NCBI GenBank assembly: GCA_041484525.1
Contig: JBGPHT010000007.1
Location: forward strand, 28,537 to 92,536
Length of the DNA: 64,000 bases
Origin: JBGPHT01 sp041484525
GTDB taxonomy: Bacteria; Acidobacteriota; Terriglobia; Bryobacterales; Bryobacteraceae
Direction: 5' to 3'
The notes under the pieces were generated by a model. The model ran no database searches. It was not told where the DNA came from and saw nothing but the letters and a program-made list of their open reading frames with translations. This document shows, in pieces, positions 60,276 through 64,000 of this stretch. The stretch's first letter is position 1; each line of letters starts with the position of its first letter. The position numbers and the translations under genes were made by a program.

Positions 60276-61747
60276 GACGCTGCTCCTGCTCGCCACTCTG
60301 GCCGCTGCTTCTGCGCAGACGCTGCCCACCCATCGGCGACTCGACGGCGAACAACGCCAATCGCCGCGGCTGGGCCGATCCGCTGGCCGATTATTTCGAC
60401 GCTGTCAAAATCCAGACGGTTAACCGCGCCCGCGCCGGCCGCAGCAGCCGCACCTTCGTCACGGAAGGCCTGTGGGACCGCGTCCGCACCGATCTCAAGC
60501 CGGGCGACTTCGTCCTCATCCAGTTCGGCCACAACGATGGCGGCCCGCCCGATAAAGACCGCGCGCGCGGATCGCTCCCCGGCCTGGGCGATGAGTCCAA
60601 GGAATTCACCATGCCCGACGGGCGCCAGGAAACCGTCTACACTTTCGGCTGGTACATGCGTAAGTTCATCCGCGAGACGAAGGCCGCCGGCGCCACGCCT
60701 ATCGTTCTCTCGCTGACCGTGCGCAACATTTGGAAAGACGGCAAGGTGGAGCGTGGCTCAGGCCAGTTCAGCCAATGGTCGGCGGACGTCGCCAAGGCGG
60801 AGGGAGTCGGATTCGCCGACGTTACCGACGTCATCGCCGATCGCTACGAGCGGATGGGCGAGGCCAAGGTGAAGGCTCTCTTCCCCGAAGACCACACGCA
60901 CACCAGCCCCGCGGGCGCCGACCTCAACGCGTCGCTGACCGTCTTCGCTCTGCGCGCGATGCCGAACGCGCGCCTCACGAACTATCTGTCGGCGAAGGGA
61001 CAGGAAGGAAGCCTGGGGCTGCCCGTCCCTGACAATCCGAATTTGCCGACGCTGTTCCTGATCGGCGACTCCACCGTGCGCAACGGCCGCGGCGACGGCG
61101 GCAACGGTCAATGGGGCTGGGGCGAACCGATCGTCAACCTCTTCGATATTTCGAAGATCAACGTGGTGAACCGCGCCATCGGCGGACTCAGCAGCCGGAC
61201 GTTCCTGACGCAAAACTGGTGGGACCGCGTGCTCGCCATGCTCAAGCCCGGCGACTTCGTCATGATGCAATTTGGCCACAACGATTCCGGATCGCTCGAC
61301 GACACGGCGCGCGCTCGCGGTACGCTGCCGGGCGTCGGCGAAGAGAGGAAGGAGATCGACAACCCGCTCACGAAAAAGCACGAGACGGTCGGCACCTACG
61401 GCTGGTACCTGCGCAAGTTCATCGCGGACGCGCGCGCCAAAGGAGCTACGCCGATCGTGTGCACGCTGATTCCGCGTAAGATCTGGAAGGCCGGCAAGAT
61501 CGTCCGCAACGGCGATAGTTACGCTGGTTGGGCGCGGCAGGTAGCGGCCGTGGAGAACGTGCCGTTGGTGGATCTCAACGAGATCATCGCCCGGCGTTAC
61601 GAGGAACTTGGGTCGGAGAAGGTGGAGCCGTTGTTCGGCGACGAGCACACGCACACCAGCCTGGCAGGTGCGGAATTGAATGCCAAATGTGTGGTGGACG
61701 GCTTGACAGCATTGAAGGAAAATCCGCTGGCTACGTACATCAAGTAA
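60265..61747 (+). pseudogene. double-domain SGNH acetylesterase with a frame-breaking small deletion near its start
   Basis: ATG 60265 opens a signal peptide (MAIKTLLLLATLAAASAQTL), but after LPT the frame is lost. The next frame continues IGDSTANNANRRGWADPLAD, FVLIQFGHNDGG and a first SGNH domain. A second domain follows with LFLIGDSTVRNGRGDGGNGQ, FVMMQFGHNDSGSLDDTARA and GDEHTHTSLAGAELN, to TAA at 61747. Comparison of the two GDST sites suggests about eight bases lost near 60332. An internal ATG at 60611 could still give the second domain, without export signal. Two tandem SGNH domains are unusual for the family. Confidence 0.82.
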
Positions 61748-61932
61748 CCGGCGGCTGGCGTGGATTGCTCGGCCGACCACGCCGAACGCGCCCTTCCATC
61801 CGCGCTACTCATAAGTGGGGCCTCATCGCGTTCCTCGGCGAGGGCGGGCGCGTGGAGTTGAACCCAGCGCCCGATATCATTCACGACGAGAAGACCATTT
61901 CACGAGGAATTGCCTGGGTAACTGGCGATCGC
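61748..61932. other. intergenic, no gene recognised
   Basis: This 185-bp stretch lies between the converging esterase and MazF-like genes. No hairpin with a T tract is obvious and no gene is supported. Confidence 0.4.
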
Positions 61933-62259
61933 CTATGCTCCGATTATTCCGGCCTGAACGCGTTGTCGGACTTCGTGCCAGTCGTGGTCTGTCAGCTTTC
62001 CGACAACACGAACATCACGCTGGAGCAAGGTGACGAGATACAGCCGAAACCACGACGGCGCGTGCAGACCCGCCGCCTTCCAGTTCGTGATCTCGCAATC
62101 GGTTGGGCACAGAGGATCGTCCGGCTTCGTCGTAATCAAACCCAGGATTACGTCCGGGCGATGGCGTTGATAAACAACCGTGGACAAAACCACAGCAGGT
62201 CGCGTTTTCGTAATCTGCGCGCCCGGAAAGGCCGCGATTACGATGTCCCCTGGCGTCAA
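61933..62259 (-). CDS. MazF/PemK-like toxin endoribonuclease
   Basis: The 108-residue protein starts MTPGDIVIAAFPGAQITKTR and has KTRPAVVLSTVVYQRHRPDV, CPTDCEITNWKAAGLHAPSW and VVGKLTDHDWHEVRQRV. This matches the MazF/PemK SH3-like barrel: the conserved arginine in the first loop region (KTRPAVVLS) and Ser/Thr after the strand are present. It should cleave mRNA at short sequences when released from its antitoxin. The ATG overlaps the antitoxin stop (62256-62259), as is usual for such pairs. Confidence 0.85.
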   Translation of the reverse strand: MTPGDIVIAAFPGAQITKTRPAVVLSTVVYQRHRPDVILGLITTKPDDPLCPTDCEITNWKAAGLHAPSWFRLYLVTLLQRDVRVVGKLTDHDWHEVRQRVQAGIIGA

Positions 62260-62474
62260 GTCTCTTTGCGCTCCCGCTCGTCAAGTGTGGATAGGGAAGC
62301 GCGCCGCGCGTCCGCGAGGTCTTCCTTAGTCCACGTGTCGGACCAATCCACGCTCCTGCCATTTGCGAGATCGCGGAGTCGGGTTGTCCAAGCGATTACC
62401 TGATCGGCAGTGTCTGGCGGCAAGGCGCGAAGCGCCTCCACTAAGCGTTCCTCATTTTCGCTGAGTGCGATCAC
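62256..62474 (-). CDS. antitoxin partner of the MazF-like toxin
   Basis: From GTG 62474 the 72-residue protein reads VIALSENEERLVEALRALPP, then TADQVIAWTTRLRDLANGRS and WTKEDLADARRASLSTLDER. It is helical and acidic with an intrinsically flexible C-terminal end that can wrap the toxin. It is not a classical AbrB-type MazE; similar short antitoxins accompany PemK-like toxins. Longer in-frame upstream sequence is rich in cysteine and arginine and unlikely. A -10 box lies 6 bases before the GTG. Confidence 0.7.
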   Translation of the reverse strand: MIALSENEERLVEALRALPPDTADQVIAWTTRLRDLANGRSVDWSDTWTKEDLADARRASLSTLDERERKET

Positions 62475-62480
62475 AATGCC

Positions 62481-62486
62481 ATTATA
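62481..62486 (-). promoter_or_regulatory. -10 box placed for a leaderless antitoxin mRNA
   Basis: A perfect TATAAT on the minus strand ends 6 bases before the antitoxin GTG, so transcription should begin at or next to the start codon. No good -35 box is seen 16-18 bases upstream. No Shine-Dalgarno is present, which agrees with leaderless translation. Confidence 0.55.
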
Positions 62487-62588
62487 CCGCCGCCTCGGTG
62501 CTGTCCCGATTGCCGAGAATGTTGGTAGTGTCCTAAAGGTGCGTTGATGGCATAAACAGCGACCGCTCGTTTCTGCTACTTTGAAGAC

Positions 62589-62870
62589 ATGGCGCAACGC
62601 ACCAGCCTGAAGGCTCTCCGCAACATGATCGTGCAGGCGGAGACGATCCTCTCCACCACCACCCTACCCCAAGGCCGAGCCGAGCGCGCGCGTGAACTTC
62701 TGCGCGCCGCTATCGCCTTGACCGACGATCTGTTGCTCGTAGCGCCGGCTGCGATCCTGGGCGCGAAGGGCGGAAAGGCTACGCTCGCGAAGCGCGGACC
62801 GGACTACTTCCGCCAGCTCGCGGCGAGGCGCAAGACTCACGGTGGCGGAAGGCCGCGCAAATCCACGTAA
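62589..62870 (+). CDS. small basic conserved hypothetical protein
   Basis: The 93-residue protein has a helical N-terminal half (LKALRNMIVQAETILSTTTL, RARELLRAAIALTDDLL) and a basic glycine/lysine end GAKGGKATLAKRGPDYFRQL followed by RKTHGGGRPRKS. The end has the KGG-type motif seen in stress or DNA-binding small proteins, and I recall similar acidobacterial sequences with no assigned role. It is divergent from the toxin-antitoxin pair and converges on the next 57-residue gene. Confidence 0.6.
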   Translation: MAQRTSLKALRNMIVQAETILSTTTLPQGRAERARELLRAAIALTDDLLLVAPAAILGAKGGKATLAKRGPDYFRQLAARRKTHGGGRPRKST

Positions 62871-62884
62871 GAGAGCACAGTTCT

Positions 62885-63058
62885 TTACCGCTGATCCAGG
62901 AAGTTCTCAAGAATGGCTTTGGCTTGAGATAGGGCAGCGCCCAATTCGATCCTCAGGGTAGTAGCTGGCAATCCCGCGCCCGCAATCACGCGGCCTGCCT
63001 CGCCGACAAGCTTCAAGGAACGCTCAATCTCGTCTCGTTGATCCGTCCGTAAACGCAT
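62885..63058 (-). CDS. 57-residue hypothetical protein
   Basis: ATG 63058 is preceded by GGGAGAAAATACAA, a good ribosome site. The frame gives MRLRTDQRDEIERSLKLVGE, AGRVIAGAGLPATTLRIELG and ALSQAKAILENFLDQR, then TAA at 62885. It is helical and amphipathic with balanced charge. The N-terminal half resembles in style the first half of the neighbouring 93-residue protein (helical, alanine-rich, ending in Leu/Asp), so both may be small partner proteins. I recognise no family. Confidence 0.5.
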   Translation of the reverse strand: MRLRTDQRDEIERSLKLVGEAGRVIAGAGLPATTLRIELGAALSQAKAILENFLDQR

Positions 63059-63228
63059 TTGTATTTTCTCCCTGATACGTTATTCGCCAAATCGGGCCGG
63101 AATGCGCAAACTTTTTGCAGTTTTTTTCTTGGTAGACTCCCTTTCAGCCGCCTAGCCCGGCCAGGCGACAAGCGGGGGACCCTGCCCCGTTGGCGGCAAT
63201 TCCTCTTCAGGGCATCGCAAAGGGAGCG

Positions 63229-63897
63229 ATGAAGCCACTTCCAGAGCTATCGCCATCAGCGGAAGAGCACATCAAGAATATCAGGATAGTCGCCCAAGCC
63301 AGGGTTCGTCGCGGTCGTCGCAAGGTTGAGCATATGCGTCGCCGACTCTATTCCGGAAACGCTGAAGGCATATTTGACCATGGGTCTCCCATCGAAGATG
63401 CGGAGAAAGATGTGCAGGTGGCCGCTGCTGAACTTTTTGACGCCTACGCAGAGCATGTGTGGCATGTCGTCCGTCCGGACCTATCGAGATTCACCGCCAT
63501 GCTCGAAGACATCGGTGTTAGAGTGTCGCGCGAAATCGTTTATCAAGAATTCAGAAATACGATTCGTGATACGAGCAATGACAAGATTCTTGACTGGGTA
63601 CAGCGCGCGGCCACAGACGCCACAGAGGTGTCCCCTCAAGTTGAAAAGTCAGCGCCTAGGAGGGGGCCTGTTACTGAACGCGCGGTATCGCCGCAGTCGA
63701 TCATCGATGACTTTCGCACAAAGCAGGGATGGTCATTGGACCAACTAGCAGAGAAAGCCGGGATCGACCGCCGCCAGGTCTTCAAAGTCAGGGCGGGGCG
63801 AAACGTGAGGCCGTACGTTCTTAAAGCATTGGCGGAGATCATGGGCGTGGAGCCATCCGTCCTAGCAGCCTGTGGTAATAGTCGCGAAAACATGTGA
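63229..63897 (+). CDS. HTH (XRE-type) domain protein of unknown role
   Basis: I start at ATG 63229 (MKPLPELSPSAEEHIKNIRI), giving 222 residues. A helical, basic N-terminal part (RVRRGRRKVEHMRRRLYS) and middle (ELFDAYAEHVWHVVRPDLSR) match nothing I know. The C-terminal ~60 residues form an XRE-like helix-turn-helix: FRTKQGWSLDQLAEKAGIDR and RQVFKVRAGRNVRPYVLKAL. It probably binds DNA as a regulator of an accessory element. Composition is less GC-rich than core genes, and a transposase start lies 30 bp downstream. Confidence 0.65.
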   Translation: MKPLPELSPSAEEHIKNIRIVAQARVRRGRRKVEHMRRRLYSGNAEGIFDHGSPIEDAEKDVQVAAAELFDAYAEHVWHVVRPDLSRFTAMLEDIGVRVSREIVYQEFRNTIRDTSNDKILDWVQRAATDATEVSPQVEKSAPRRGPVTERAVSPQSIIDDFRTKQGWSLDQLAEKAGIDRRQVFKVRAGRNVRPYVLKALAEIMGVEPSVLAACGNSRENM

Positions 63898-63927
63898 CCT
63901 AGCGAATGTTCTGGGCGTCTATACTGC

Positions 63928-64000
63928 ATGGCCATGGGAACCCGCAAGAAACGGGAGCGACAGGAAGATCTCTGGGTCGTCAGCAGCGAGGTCGTGGGCA
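63928..64000 (+). CDS. transposase N-terminus (IS1182-like), cut by window end
   Basis: The open frame starts at ATG 63928 or, more likely, ATG 63934 and reads MGTRKKRERQEDLWVVSSEV before the window ends. The opening MGTRKxRERQExLW is one I recall from IS1182/IS5-type DDE transposases in soil bacteria. Only about 22 residues are visible, so the catalytic domain and the terminal inverted repeats cannot be checked. The left inverted repeat would be expected between 63898 and 63928. Confidence 0.55.
   Translation, partial: MAMGTRKKRERQEDLWVVSSEVVG

Noticed and set aside
1..64000. CRISPR array, rRNA or complete tRNA genes
   Set aside because: No regularly spaced direct repeats and no conserved rRNA or cloverleaf sequence were found on reading both strands by eye.

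Overview
The window looks like a GC-rich chromosome segment of an Acidobacteriota member, most like Bryobacterales/Solibacter. The grounds are Oar-type TonB-dependent receptors with an N-terminal carboxypeptidase-regulatory-like domain, DUF1552 and PIG-L family fragments, a WXXGXW-repeat secreted protein, FecR/tryptophan-rich secreted proteins, SUMF1-like proteins and a rhamnogalacturonan-degrading locus. Taxonomy is inferred from gene content only; no rRNA, tRNA or CRISPR array was seen.

Layout. 1-3.6 kb: a purC-cvpA-HTH_8 run leads into a type II restriction-modification pair (N6-adenine methylase plus the first 50 codons of a XamI-like endonuclease). 3.7-8.5 kb: a FecR/proline-rich secreted protein, rnr, and a SUMF1-like protein overlapping rnr. 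8.5-18.1 kb: an accessory, partly decayed zone with a putative HExxH peptidase, a three-part mosaic of gene fragments, a membrane metallophosphoesterase, a frameshifted OmpA lipoprotein, HdeD, an outer-membrane barrel with structured leader and terminator, and a multiply frameshifted DUF429-like gene. 18.2-28.5 kb: a surface-polysaccharide cluster of six glycosyltransferase genes, a methyltransferase with a long coiled coil, and a Wzt-type ABC ATPase with a C-terminal cargo domain. 28.7-33.2 kb: a DUF2891 protein and a TonB-dependent receptor split by one in-frame amber codon.

33.2-40.8 kb: a minus-strand run (M24 peptidase, lipoprotein, orphan histidine kinase, quinone oxidoreductase, unknown) beside murQ-murA-rhodanese. 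40.8-46.9 kb: a six-gene multiheme cytochrome operon. It holds a nine-heme c/b-type fusion like Geobacter CbcL, a NapC/NrfH-like multiheme protein, a monoheme cytochrome, a duplicated Cys4 protein and two small proteins. A good sigma-54 promoter precedes it, and a divergent sigma-54 activator with a Cys-rich PAS domain lies next door. This is the strongest candidate for a little-described system here.

46.9-54.1 kb: two secreted proteins, then another mosaic of truncated genes (TonB receptor/DUF1552, TetR/PIG-L/TonB receptor) flanking a DUF433/DUF5615 toxin-antitoxin pair and divergent thyX-like/dut. 54.2-61.7 kb: phhB, an alpha/beta hydrolase with an in-frame opal codon, then an overlapping pectin operon (oligogalacturonate lyase, GH2, two SGNH acetylesterase genes, the last frameshifted). 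61.9-64 kb: a MazEF-like pair with a leaderless-looking promoter, small unknown genes, an HTH protein and the start of a transposase.

At least seven coding sequences are broken by point nonsense changes, small indels or abrupt joins. Real decay and sequence or assembly error cannot be told apart from this sequence alone.
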